In this document: positions 8,528-17,574 of the stretch, piece by piece
Numbering within the stretch: the stretch's first letter is position 1
How the letters are laid out: each line of letters begins with the position of its first letter
Assembly: GCA_036941025.1 (NCBI GenBank)
Contig: JAYMNP010000001.1
Coordinates: 310,001-374,000, forward strand
Direction of reading: 5' to 3'
Origin: Lachnospiraceae bacterium JLR.KK002
Lineage (GTDB): Bacteria; Bacillota; Clostridia; Lachnospirales; Lachnospiraceae
Length of the DNA: 64,000 nucleotides
Notes under the pieces: generated by a model
Database searches by the model: none
Told to the model about the DNA's origin: nothing
The model's input: the letters and a program-made list of their open reading frames with translations, nothing else
Position numbers and translations under genes: made by a program

Positions 8528-8593
8528 ATGCTATGTGTAGTGGCACTGATTGTTTTTGCTTACTGGCTCCTGGTAAAGCGGAACAGGAAATAA
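8528..8593 (+). CDS. 21-residue membrane micropeptide at the end of the ABC operon
   Basis: An ATG at 8528 sits 8 bp after a strong AGGAGGG (8513-8519) that overlaps the permease stop codon. The reading frame gives 21 residues: a hydrophobic stretch (LCVVALIVFAYWLLV) and a basic tail KRNRK, then TAA. This is the shape of a small single-span membrane peptide. It may be a transporter accessory subunit or regulator. Support is the ribosome binding site, spacing and composition; no family was recognised. Confidence 0.6.
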   Translation: MLCVVALIVFAYWLLVKRNRK

Positions 8594-8614
8594 GCAGTGA
8601 TATCTGATATCAAT

Positions 8615-9844
8615 TTACATTTCCCGTTCCCATCCGGTCTGTTCCCGGTAAACCTTCGGCGTGCATCCCGTGCGCTTTTTGAACATTCTGCTGAAATAAT
8701 ACACGTCCGGGACGCCGCATTTCTCCGCAATGCTTTTGATGGGGAAATCCGTAGCCACCAGCAGTTTTTTGGCCTGTTCCACCCGCTGGCGGTTGACATA
8801 ATCCGTAAGGGGGACGCCCACCTCCCGTTTAAACAGGGTGGACAGGTAGCTGGCATTCACGTTCAGCAGTTCTGCCATGGCATTCAGGCTCAGATTTGAA
8901 GTCAGGTCGGTACTGATATACGTCATGACTTTCCGGGTGAGCAGGGAGTAGTCTTTGAGGGTATGTTTGCGCACCATACGGCAGTAATTGCGCACAAGCT
9001 GCAGCTGGATTGCGTTGCACTGGGCTTTGCTGGAAGTCTGCTCAATCAGCTTTACATTCAGATTGGAATGGGCGTCAATATGAATGGGGTGCACGCCGGC
9101 CTGTTCTACGGTTTTGCGCAGCAGGGTATTAAAGGCTATGGCATAGTCCTTGCTGTCCCTGAGGCTGCAGGGCAGCCGGTATGGCAGGTTATGTCCGGCC
9201 AGACTGGAAATAATGCTCAATGCCCTGGTTTCATTGCCGCTGGCCACCGCGTCCAGAATCTGCCTTTCAATGGCATATCGTTCTTCTATCATACGGATAT
9301 TCATCCGGGAATCTTCCACATTGCTGTAATGGACACAGGTTTCATACCAGCTGTCCCTGTCATTAAAATCATCATACACAAGTTCGTACTGGTTTTCGCC
9401 AAACAGATAATTTCCAAGGGTAAGAAAAATATTGCTGTAAACCGTGGGAGCCGGAAAGCTGGTCAGCCGCAGGTAGAATCCCTGCAGAACAGGCTGCTGG
9501 TTCTCCGGAATTTTCATTTTCCGAAACAGCTCTTTCAGCCGGGAAGGAGGCATTTCTTCCAACAGCACAGGGCCGCAGACCATCAGTCTGCGGCTGTTTG
9601 GAATACGCATCATGGTATAAGTGCAATACAGGGCGTCTTTCAGGTAGTATATGGTATTTTCTTTCAGTTTATCCAGATAGTTTCGGATAAACTCATGGTC
9701 GTGATTTTCCAGGATGGCAGAACGGAGGCCGAAATCCAGCCAGGAATAATCTTCACAGGGCAGGGTGATGCAGTGAATCGGAATGGCGTTATTTTTCAGT
9801 AAATCCTGTACAAACGACAACAATATCTGCTCCATGACAGTCAA
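8615..9844 (-). CDS. AraC family regulator, probable activator of the hexuronide operon
   Basis: 409 residues. The C-terminal 100 form a two-helix-turn-helix AraC domain (LSLNAMAELLNVNASYLSTL; IKSIAEKCGVPDVYYFSRMF; the closing TGCTPKVYR). The N-terminal 290 residues are a sensory region of a kind common in Lachnospiraceae sugar regulators, with no named domain recognised. It is divergent from the GH2 gene across about 260 bp, the usual position for an activator of the neighbouring operon. Direct repeats next to the GH2 promoter are candidate binding sites. The inducer is inferred to be a hexuronide or a breakdown product. Confidence 0.88.
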   Translation of the reverse strand: MTVMEQILLSFVQDLLKNNAIPIHCITLPCEDYSWLDFGLRSAILENHDHEFIRNYLDKLKENTIYYLKDALYCTYTMMRIPNSRRLMVCGPVLLEEMPPSRLKELFRKMKIPENQQPVLQGFYLRLTSFPAPTVYSNIFLTLGNYLFGENQYELVYDDFNDRDSWYETCVHYSNVEDSRMNIRMIEERYAIERQILDAVASGNETRALSIISSLAGHNLPYRLPCSLRDSKDYAIAFNTLLRKTVEQAGVHPIHIDAHSNLNVKLIEQTSSKAQCNAIQLQLVRNYCRMVRKHTLKDYSLLTRKVMTYISTDLTSNLSLNAMAELLNVNASYLSTLFKREVGVPLTDYVNRQRVEQAKKLLVATDFPIKSIAEKCGVPDVYYFSRMFKKRTGCTPKVYREQTGWEREM

Positions 9845-10002
9845 CCTCTTTTCTGATTCAATTCTGAACAGTTACAAAAATTTTATATATTTTTGCATAT
9901 TTTTCAGGTGAAATCAACGCAAAATAAAAATAATGCAAAAAGTACCAAAAATCGTATCTCGCCAGAGTATGTAAAGAAATGTAGCATGTAAAATGCACAT
10001 AA

Positions 10003-10056
10003 ATGACAAAATATGACAAAGAAACATTGCGTGTATTGTGGGAAATGACGTATAAA
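10003..10056 (+). promoter_or_regulatory. GH2 promoter with adjacent direct repeats
   Basis: ATGACAAA occurs twice with 10-bp spacing (10003-10010 and 10013-10020), ending 6 bp before a TTGCGT box (10027-10032). An 18-bp spacer and TATAAA (10051-10056) follow. Weak -35 box plus one-turn direct repeats just upstream is the layout expected for AraC-type activation. A small dyad GCAT/ATGC lies a little further upstream. The rest of the 9845-10105 gap is A/T-rich with nothing else recognised. Confidence 0.55.
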
Positions 10057-10105
10057 AAATACTTTATCTGGAAAAATATTGTAGGAAATGAAAAGGAGGA
10101 ATGAT

Positions 10106-12379
10106 ATGAGAAATGTGATTAATCTGAACGGGGAGTGGAAATTTTCAAAAGAAAATAAAAAGCTCCCTGAATCAATGCCTCAGGACTGGGAACCGGTGGA
10201 ACTGCCCCACACCTGGAACGCTGTGGACGGTCATGACGGAAACGGAAGTTATGACAGAGGATGCTACTGGTATGTCAGAACCTTCGAGACCCCCAGGCAG
10301 CCTCTGAAAGGCGGACGGGTATTTCTGGAAATACTGGCTGCCGGACAGCAGGCCACCGTATATGTGAACGGAAAAGGGGAATATTACCATGAAGGAGGAT
10401 ATTCCACTTTCCGGGCAGATATTACGGACGCCTGCAAAGAAGAAGGGGAAAACCTGCTGGCCATTGCCTGCAGCAATGAAAACAAAAGCAGCGTCTATCC
10501 TCAGTCTGCGGATTTTACTTTTTACGGGGGACTTTACCGGGGCGTAAATTTAATCAGCGTGCCGGAAGCTCATTTTGATCTGGAGCACTGGGGCAGTATT
10601 GGATTTATGGTAACTCCGATGCCCGACGGCAACGGCGGAGCGGAATTTAAACTGGAGTCCTGGCCGGTGCATACGGATGAGAATTTTACCGTTATGTACA
10701 GCATTAAAAATGCGGAAGGAACGGAAGTTGCCAGCGCAGTGCGTCCGGCAGACAGCACGGAGGTAAGGGTATATGTGCCGGATGTGACGCTATGGGACTG
10801 TGACAATCCGTATCTGTACACGGTGACAGCAACATTGCAGCGGCGCAATGAGGCATACGATGAGGTTTCGGTGCGGGCAGGAGTTCGCAGCTTTTACTGC
10901 GATCCGGACAAAGGATTTATTCTGAACGGAGTTCCCACTCCTCTGCGGGGGGTCAGCCGCCATCAGGACATGCTCTATAAGGGAAATGCCCTGACCAGGG
11001 AAGACCATTACAACGACGCCCGCATGATTAAGGATTTGGGCGCAAATACCATCCGGCTGGCCCATTACCAGCATTCCCAGGACTTTTATGACGCCTGTGA
11101 CGAGCTTGGATTTGTGGTGTGGGCGGAGATTCCTTTTATCAGCGTAATGAATGAAGACCCGGCGGCCCATCAGAATTGTATTTCTCAGTTAAAGGAGCTG
11201 GTACTTCAGAATTACAATCATCCCAGTATCTGTTTCTGGGGCATTTCCAATGAGATTCTGATTGGAGGTATTTCAGAACAGCTTGTGGAAAACCATAAGG
11301 AACTGAATGCATTGTGCAAACGGATGGATTCCACCCGGCTTACCACCATTGCCCATGTATCCATGACGCCTGAAGACAGCCCGGTGCACGGGATTACGGA
11401 TGTGGAAAGTTACAACCATTATTTTGGCTGGTACGGCGGAAAAATGGAGGATAACGGCCCCTGGTTTGACCGGTTTCACGAAGAACATCCGGAGATTTCC
11501 ATCGGTGTTTCCGAGTACGGCTGCGAGGGAATTATCAACTGGCATGGGCCCAAACCGGCCTGCAAGGATTACAGCGAGGAATACCAGGCCCTTTATCACG
11601 AGCATATGGCAAAGGTACTGGATGAGCGGCCCTGGCTCTGGTCCAGCCATGTATGGAATATGTTTGATTTCGGATGTGCGGCCAGAAATGAGGGCGGCGT
11701 GGCAGGAAGGAACAATAAAGGCCTGGTGACCATGGACCGGAAAACGAAAAAGGACAGCTATTATATTTACAAAGCATACTGGAGCCGGGAACCCATGATT
11801 CATCTCTGCGGCAGGCGGTATGCGCAGCGTGCAGGAGAAACCACGGAAATCCGGGTGTACTCCAATCAGCCCATGGTATCTCTGTATGTAAACGGAGTGC
11901 TGGAAAGCGTGAAATCTGCAGAAAAAGTATTTGTCTTTTCCGTGGCATTGAAAGAGGGTTTCAATTCCATTCTTGCTGCGGCAGGGGACTGCAAAGACAG
12001 CATGACCATTGAGAAAGTGGAAAAAGAACCGGAAATCTACGTGCTGCCGGAGGTAAATGAGCGGGCAGAAGGAGTGGCCAACTGGTTTAAACTGGCGGGA
12101 AATCTGGATTTGAAAGCGCCTATGGAATTTCCGGAGGGTAAATATAATGTTCGCTGTACCATGGAAGAAATCGCCAGATCACAGAAAGCCATGGAGATTA
12201 CCGCCAGGGCCATCAAGCTGGCAACAAACTTTGATCTGGCTCCGGGTGTGGGCATGTGGGACATGATGAAAAACATGAAGCCGGAAGACATGGCAAATAT
12301 GGCAGGTTCCATGATGCCGGAAGGATTTGTGGAAAGCCTGAATGCCCAGTTAATCCAGATTGACAGGGAAAAGGCATAA
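10106..12379 (+). CDS. Glycoside hydrolase family 2 (beta-glucuronidase/galactosidase-type)
   Basis: 757 residues from ATG 10106, chosen for AAGGAGG 6 bp upstream. It has an N-terminal jelly roll, an Ig-like domain and a TIM barrel. The acid/base is Glu383 in WGISNEI and the nucleophile is Glu470 in SEYGCEG. Residues 536-539 read NNKG, fitting the NxKG position that binds the carboxylate in beta-glucuronidases. Some GH2 galactosidases read similarly here, so this alone does not fix the substrate. A C-terminal extension of about 150 residues follows the barrel. No signal peptide is seen, so it should act inside the cell on imported glycosides. The downstream uronate genes favour a beta-hexuronide substrate. 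Confidence 0.9.
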   Translation: MRNVINLNGEWKFSKENKKLPESMPQDWEPVELPHTWNAVDGHDGNGSYDRGCYWYVRTFETPRQPLKGGRVFLEILAAGQQATVYVNGKGEYYHEGGYSTFRADITDACKEEGENLLAIACSNENKSSVYPQSADFTFYGGLYRGVNLISVPEAHFDLEHWGSIGFMVTPMPDGNGGAEFKLESWPVHTDENFTVMYSIKNAEGTEVASAVRPADSTEVRVYVPDVTLWDCDNPYLYTVTATLQRRNEAYDEVSVRAGVRSFYCDPDKGFILNGVPTPLRGVSRHQDMLYKGNALTREDHYNDARMIKDLGANTIRLAHYQHSQDFYDACDELGFVVWAEIPFISVMNEDPAAHQNCISQLKELVLQNYNHPSICFWGISNEILIGGISEQLVENHKELNALCKRMDSTRLTTIAHVSMTPEDSPVHGITDVESYNHYFGWYGGKMEDNGPWFDRFHEEHPEISIGVSEYGCEGIINWHGPKPACKDYSEEYQALYHEHMAKVLDERPWLWSSHVWNMFDFGCAARNEGGVAGRNNKGLVTMDRKTKKDSYYIYKAYWSREPMIHLCGRRYAQRAGETTEIRVYSNQPMVSLYVNGVLESVKSAEKVFVFSVALKEGFNSILAAAGDCKDSMTIEKVEKEPEIYVLPEVNERAEGVANWFKLAGNLDLKAPMEFPEGKYNVRCTMEEIARSQKAMEITARAIKLATNFDLAPGVGMWDMMKNMKPEDMANMAGSMMPEGFVESLNAQLIQIDREKA

Positions 12380-12442
12380 TTCACAGAAAAATAACAAATA
12401 CTGTTCAGGTATTTTAAAACTTTAGAAAAGAGAGGGAATGCT

Positions 12443-13834
12443 ATGGGAGCAAATTCTGAATCTTCGGTCCGGCCTTTTGGCATGAAGGACAAAATCGGAT
12501 ATATGTTCGGTGATTTCGGAAATGATTTCACATTTATTTTATCTTCCAGCTTTATGCTGAAATTTTATACGGATGTGATGGGGATCAGCGCCGGTCTTGT
12601 GGGCGGTCTTATGATGGCGGCCCGGTTTATCGACGCTTTTACCGATGTAACCATGGGGCAGATTGTGGACCGCTCCAGGCCCACCAAAGACGGAAAATTC
12701 CGTCCCTGGATAAAGCGGATATGCGGTCCGGTGGCCATTGCTTCGTTTTTGATTTATCAGTCGGCTTTTGCAGATATGGCGTATGGATTTAAGGTGTTCT
12801 GGATGGCTGTCACCTACATACTGTGGGGCTCTATCTTTTACACCGCTGTGAATATTCCTTATGGTTCCATGGCTTCCGCCATATCGCCGGATCCGAAACA
12901 CCGGGCGGAGCTGTCCACCTGGAGAACCATCGGGGCCACGCTGGCGGGACTTGTAATCGGCGTGGGTACGCCGCTGTTTGCCTTTGAGACAGTGAATGGA
13001 AATACGGTTCTTTCCGGGCCACGTATGACCATAATTGCAGGGGTGTTCAGTGTGCTGGCTATTCTCTGTTACCTGCTCTGTTTTAACCTGGTGCGGGAAC
13101 GTGTGGACGTGCCGGCCAACAACCAGAAGCTGGAAATCGGAAAACTGCTGAAAAGTCTGGTGACGAACCAGTCCCTGCTGGGCATTATTGCGGCAGCCAT
13201 TGCCCTGCTTCTGGCTCAGCTTACCATGCAGGGAATGGCGGGATTTGTATTTCCCAATTTTTACGGAAGCCCTGAGGCACAGTCGGCGTCCACACTGGCA
13301 GGCTCCATTGCAGTGCTGGCAATCTGTGCGCCGCTGGCGGTAAAACTGTCCACCCAATTCGGAAAAAAAGAACTGTCCATTGCCTCCTGCCTGGTTTCGG
13401 CGGCGGTTTTTCTCCTCTGCTTCCTTGTCCATCCGGCAAATCCTTTCGTATATGTGGGATTTTTTACGGTAGCTTATGTGGGAATGGGATTTTTCAATAC
13501 CATCATATGGGCCATGATTACAGACGTGATTGACGATGCGGAAGTGAAAAATAATGTGCGGGAGGACGGAACCATTTATGCGGTGTACTCCTTTGCAAGA
13601 AAAGTGGGACAGGCCCTTTCTTCCGGTCTGACCGGAGTGCTTCTTGCCATGATTGGCTATACCCAGGCCACAGCCTTTGACCCGGATGTGACGGAGGGGA
13701 TTTTTAAAATGTCCTGTATTGCTCCGGCCATCGGTTTTGTGCTGGTTGCTCTCTGCCTCTGGTTTATCTATCCTCTGAATAAGAGACGGGTGGAAGAAAA
13801 CGTGGCGGAACTGGCCCGGCGTCATAAGGGATAA
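12443..13834 (+). CDS. GPH-family glycoside/hexuronide:cation symporter
   Basis: 463 residues, about 12 membrane segments. It opens with the family signature DKIGYMFGDFGNDFTF and carries DVTMGQIVDRS in the cytoplasmic loop after helix 2, as in UidB, MelB and XynB symporters. It would import the glycoside cleaved by the GH2 and GH3 enzymes, driven by sodium or protons. It starts 63 bp after the GH2 stop with a GAGAGGG site, and the HAD gene begins 9 bp after its stop. Confidence 0.92.
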   Translation: MGANSESSVRPFGMKDKIGYMFGDFGNDFTFILSSSFMLKFYTDVMGISAGLVGGLMMAARFIDAFTDVTMGQIVDRSRPTKDGKFRPWIKRICGPVAIASFLIYQSAFADMAYGFKVFWMAVTYILWGSIFYTAVNIPYGSMASAISPDPKHRAELSTWRTIGATLAGLVIGVGTPLFAFETVNGNTVLSGPRMTIIAGVFSVLAILCYLLCFNLVRERVDVPANNQKLEIGKLLKSLVTNQSLLGIIAAAIALLLAQLTMQGMAGFVFPNFYGSPEAQSASTLAGSIAVLAICAPLAVKLSTQFGKKELSIASCLVSAAVFLLCFLVHPANPFVYVGFFTVAYVGMGFFNTIIWAMITDVIDDAEVKNNVREDGTIYAVYSFARKVGQALSSGLTGVLLAMIGYTQATAFDPDVTEGIFKMSCIAPAIGFVLVALCLWFIYPLNKRRVEENVAELARRHKG

Positions 13835-13843
13835 GGAGGAATC

Positions 13844-14692
13844 ATGTCAGATAAACGTTCAGATTATGTAAAACGGAATGATTTCCTCATCTGTGTGGAC
13901 AGCGACGGCTGCGCCATGGATACCATGAATATCAAGCATTTCCGGTGTTTCGGCCCGTGCATGGTGGCAGAGTGGGGACTGGAACCATGGCGGGAGGCAA
14001 TTCTGGAGCGTTGGAATGAAATCAACCTCTACACCATGACCAGGGGAATCAACCGTTTCAAAGGACTGGCAAAAGCCCTGAGGGAGATACAGGAAACATA
14101 CTGTGAAATTGAAGAACTGGAAACCCTGGAGCAGTGGGTGGAAGAAACACCGGAGCTGTCCAATGAGGCTCTGAGAAATAAAATTGCGGAGGCGGACAGT
14201 GTCTGTCTCCGAAAAGCCCTTTCCTGGAGCTGTTCCGTAAACCAGTCTGTGGAAGAACTGGATGAAGCTGAAAAACAGCCTTTTCCGGGGGTAAAAGAGG
14301 CATTAAAAGAGGCATATCAGATTGCGGATGTTGCCGTAGTGTCCAGCGCCAATCCGGAAGCGGTGATGAAGGAGTGGGAGACGCACGGGCTTCTGGATTA
14401 CACGGACGTGGTTCTGGCTCAGGATTCCGGCAGTAAATCATACTGTATCAGCCGGCTTTTAAAACGGGGTTATGCACCGGAGAAGGTGCTGATGTGCGGA
14501 GACGCGCCGGGAGATCTGGAGGCTGCAAAACAGAACGGCGTCTGTTTTTATCCCATTCTGGCAGACCGGGAGGCGGAGAGCTGGAAGGAATTTCGGGAAA
14601 CCGGACTGAAACATTTACTGGAGCAGACTTACAGCGGACCGTATCAGAGGGAAAAAACAGAGCAGTTTCTTATGAGATTAAAGGAGGATTAA
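13844..14692 (+). CDS. HAD family phosphatase-like hydrolase
   Basis: 282 residues with all four HAD motifs in order: I, CVDSDGCAMDT near residue 17; II, VVSSANP; III, the lysine in SGSKSYC; IV, MCGDAPGDLEA. A helical cap lies between motifs I and II, so it is subclass C1-like. HAD enzymes remove phosphate from small metabolites or act as phosphomutases. In this operon it may act on a sugar phosphate side product, but the substrate cannot be read from sequence. AAGGAGG precedes the start by 5 bp. Confidence 0.85.
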   Translation: MSDKRSDYVKRNDFLICVDSDGCAMDTMNIKHFRCFGPCMVAEWGLEPWREAILERWNEINLYTMTRGINRFKGLAKALREIQETYCEIEELETLEQWVEETPELSNEALRNKIAEADSVCLRKALSWSCSVNQSVEELDEAEKQPFPGVKEALKEAYQIADVAVVSSANPEAVMKEWETHGLLDYTDVVLAQDSGSKSYCISRLLKRGYAPEKVLMCGDAPGDLEAAKQNGVCFYPILADREAESWKEFRETGLKHLLEQTYSGPYQREKTEQFLMRLKED

Positions 14693-14696
14693 ACTT

Positions 14697-16469
14697 ATGG
14701 TAGATATGAAAGCAAAGCCCTTTTACCTGTCAGAGGAGGACTGCAGGTGGGTGGAGGATACCATTGCAGATATGACGGTGGATGAAAAAATAGGCCAGTT
14801 ATTTTTCAATATGGGTTCCAGCCGGGAGGAAGATTATCTGAAAATGACGGTGAAGGATTATCACATCGGCGGAATCCGGTACAATCCGGGAACGTCAGAT
14901 GAAATTTATGAGCAGAACCGGATTTTACAGGAAAACAGCAAAATTCCCCTGATTATTGCCTGCAATACGGAAAATGGCGGAGACGGCGCCTGCACCGACG
15001 GAACCACCATCGGAAGCCAGACGAAAATTGCCGCTACCGGAAATGCGGAATATGCTTATCAGCTTGGATATATGTCCAACAGGGAAGCGGCGGCTGTGGG
15101 CTGCAACCTTTCCTTTGCGCCGGTCAGCGATATTCTGTATAACTGGGAAAATCCGGTGATTGGTCTGCGTACGTACGGAAACGACCCGAAACGGGTGGCT
15201 GAACTGACAGAAGCCTACATGGAAGGGGCCCATGCGAATCCGGGGTTCTGCTGCGCAGCCAAGCATTTTCCGGGAGACGGGCTGGATTTCCGCGACCAGC
15301 ACGTGGCCAACAGCGTGAACTCCATGAGCTGTAAGGAATGGGACGAGACCTTTGGTATGGTGTATCAGAATCTGATTGACAACGGGCTGGAAGCCATTAT
15401 GGCGGGACATATTATGCAGCCGGCCTATGCAAGGCATTTTAATCCGAATCTCACCGATGATGAGATGATGCCGGCCACATTATCCCCGGAGCTGATACAG
15501 GGCCTTCTTCGGGAAAAGCTGGGCTTTAACGGCATGGTACTGACAGATGCTTCCCATATGGTGGGTCTTACCTGCCGTATGAAGCGCAGTGATGTGCTTC
15601 CGGCCGCTATTGCAGCCGGTGTTGACATGTTCCTGTTCTTCAATGAGATGGAAGAAGATTTTGCCAGCATGAAGCAGGGCTATCTGGACGGGAGAATTAC
15701 AGAGGAACGTCTGGATGACGCCCTGCATCGGATTCTGGCGCTGAAAGCCCATATGGGGCTTCACATAAGGGCGAAGACAGAGCTTATGCCGCCCGGAGAA
15801 AAGATCCATGAAATCGTGGGCTGCAAGGCTCATAAGGAAATGCAGGAAGAAATTTCCGATAAGGCCATTACGCTGGTGAAATATAAGGACAAACATGTGC
15901 TGCCCGTTACCCCCCAGCGTTATAAACGGATTATGATTGTCTATGTGAAGGGCCTGTCCGCGCCGGGAATCGGGGCATTTTTTGCAGCGAAAAAATCTCC
16001 CGCGGAGGTACTGAAAGAAAAGCTGTGTGCCCAGGGATTTGACGCATTTATCTATGAAAGCCCCATAGAACAGATGCAGAAAAAAATGCAGGCCGGAGAG
16101 AAGCCTGATATCAACATGTATTTTGCGGGGAAAACCCCCATTAAAGAATTCCGGGAACGTCAGGATCTGATTATTACTCTGGTGGATATTCCCGGAGGTT
16201 TCCAGCCTGTTGCCCGTCCTGCATTCGGCATGACAAAGGGCGGCGGGGAGATTCCCTGGTATGTATTTGAGCTTCCGGTGGTGGTAGTGGGAGTACAGCA
16301 CCCCTTTGTGCTGGCGGATATCCCCCAGGCCAGAACCTATATCAATACCTATGACAGCAAAGAGCCTACGCTGGACGCTCTGGTGGCAAAACTGATGGCA
16401 GGGGAAGAAGCATTTACCGGAACAGATCCGGTGGATTCCTTCTGCGGGCTTTTTGACACACGGATTTAG
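14697..16469 (+). CDS. Glycoside hydrolase family 3, NagZ-like
   Basis: 590 residues, a GH3 TIM barrel plus a C-terminal domain, cytoplasmic (no signal peptide). KHFPGDG near residue 188, followed by an Asp-x-His pair in DFRDQH, resembles the loop acid/base dyad of NagZ-type enzymes, though NagZ has GHG where this has GDG. The nucleophile aspartate is in GMVLTDASHM. NagZ-like GH3 members act on beta-N-acetylhexosaminides as hydrolases or phosphorylases. Together with the GH2 this suggests a disaccharide or oligosaccharide of hexuronate and amino sugar, such as a glycosaminoglycan fragment. That substrate is inference. Confidence 0.87.
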   Translation: MVDMKAKPFYLSEEDCRWVEDTIADMTVDEKIGQLFFNMGSSREEDYLKMTVKDYHIGGIRYNPGTSDEIYEQNRILQENSKIPLIIACNTENGGDGACTDGTTIGSQTKIAATGNAEYAYQLGYMSNREAAAVGCNLSFAPVSDILYNWENPVIGLRTYGNDPKRVAELTEAYMEGAHANPGFCCAAKHFPGDGLDFRDQHVANSVNSMSCKEWDETFGMVYQNLIDNGLEAIMAGHIMQPAYARHFNPNLTDDEMMPATLSPELIQGLLREKLGFNGMVLTDASHMVGLTCRMKRSDVLPAAIAAGVDMFLFFNEMEEDFASMKQGYLDGRITEERLDDALHRILALKAHMGLHIRAKTELMPPGEKIHEIVGCKAHKEMQEEISDKAITLVKYKDKHVLPVTPQRYKRIMIVYVKGLSAPGIGAFFAAKKSPAEVLKEKLCAQGFDAFIYESPIEQMQKKMQAGEKPDINMYFAGKTPIKEFRERQDLIITLVDIPGGFQPVARPAFGMTKGGGEIPWYVFELPVVVVGVQHPFVLADIPQARTYINTYDSKEPTLDALVAKLMAGEEAFTGTDPVDSFCGLFDTRI

Positions 16470-16488
16470 CAGGGAAAGGAGGGATATT

Positions 16489-17559
16489 ATGCAGATGACA
16501 TTTCGCTGGTATGGGGAAGGGAACGACAGCATTACCCAGGAGCAGATTAAACAGATTCCCGGTGTGACCGGGCTGGTGTGGGCATTGCATGGCAAAGCGG
16601 CGGGAGAGGTCTGGGAAGTGGATGAAATCGAGAACATGCGCCGGCAGATTGAGGGATATGGTTTTAACATGGATGTGGTGGAAAGTGTCAACGTCCATGA
16701 TGATATCAAAATCGGCCTGCCTTCCCGCGACCATTATATAGAAAATTATAAACAGACACTGCGCAACCTTTCCCGGTTCGGTGTGAAAGTGGTGACCTAT
16801 AATTTTATGCCGATTTTCGACTGGACCAGGACAGATTTGTTCCATCCCATGGAGGACGGTTCCACCGCATTGTTTTATGAAAAAGCCAAAATTCAGGAAG
16901 ATTATAAAGAGATGGCAGATTATATTCTGAAAAACCTGCATGGAATGACATTTCCAGGCTGGGAGCCGGAGCGTATGGCCAGACTGGACGAGCTGTTTGA
17001 AGCCTACCGTCCCGTGACAAAAGAAAAACTCTGGGAAAATCTGAAATATTTCCTGGAGGCCATTATGCCCGTCTGCCATGAGACAGGCATTAAGATGGCT
17101 ATTCATCAGGACGATCCGCCCTGGGATATTTTCGGCCTTCCCAGACTGCTGGTGGATAAGGAATCCATCGGCCGCCTGCTGTCCATGGTAGACGACGACC
17201 ATAACTGCCTGTGCCTGTGTTCCGGCTCCCTGGGAGCAAATCAGGAGAACAATGTGCCGGATATTATCCGTTCTTACTGTGACCGGATTGCCTTTGCCCA
17301 TATCCGCAACGTGAAGCATTTCCCCAACGGGGATTTTACCGAAGCCTCCCACCGGGACTGTGACGGAGATGTGGGAATTCTGGAAATTATGCGGGCCTAC
17401 CACGACTGCGGATATGACGGATATATCCGCCCCGACCATGGCCGCCATATCTGGGGCGAGCAGTGCCGGCCGGGGTACGGCCTGTATGACAGAGCCCTTG
17501 GCATTATGTATATGTGGGGCTGCTGGGATATGCTGGAGCGGGAAGCCGGGAATATATAA
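16489..17559 (+). CDS. uxuA: Mannonate dehydratase
   Basis: 356 residues from ATG 16489, preceded by AAGGAGG; earlier in-frame codons lie inside the GH3 gene. It dehydrates D-mannonate to 2-keto-3-deoxygluconate. The UxuA family is recognised from MTFRWYGEGND, ALHGKAAGEVW, the metal-site histidines in AIHQDDPPW and FAHIRNVKHF, and RPDHGRHIWGE near the end. It stands between GH3 and uxaC in the catabolic order. Confidence 0.95.
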   Translation: MQMTFRWYGEGNDSITQEQIKQIPGVTGLVWALHGKAAGEVWEVDEIENMRRQIEGYGFNMDVVESVNVHDDIKIGLPSRDHYIENYKQTLRNLSRFGVKVVTYNFMPIFDWTRTDLFHPMEDGSTALFYEKAKIQEDYKEMADYILKNLHGMTFPGWEPERMARLDELFEAYRPVTKEKLWENLKYFLEAIMPVCHETGIKMAIHQDDPPWDIFGLPRLLVDKESIGRLLSMVDDDHNCLCLCSGSLGANQENNVPDIIRSYCDRIAFAHIRNVKHFPNGDFTEASHRDCDGDVGILEIMRAYHDCGYDGYIRPDHGRHIWGEQCRPGYGLYDRALGIMYMWGCWDMLEREAGNI

Positions 17560-17574
17560 AAGGAGAAAAGCAAT

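Noticed and set aside
10106..12379. Firm call of beta-glucuronidase for the GH2 enzyme
   Set aside because: The NxKG-like NNKG is suggestive, but similar strings occur in GH2 galactosidases; substrate left open.
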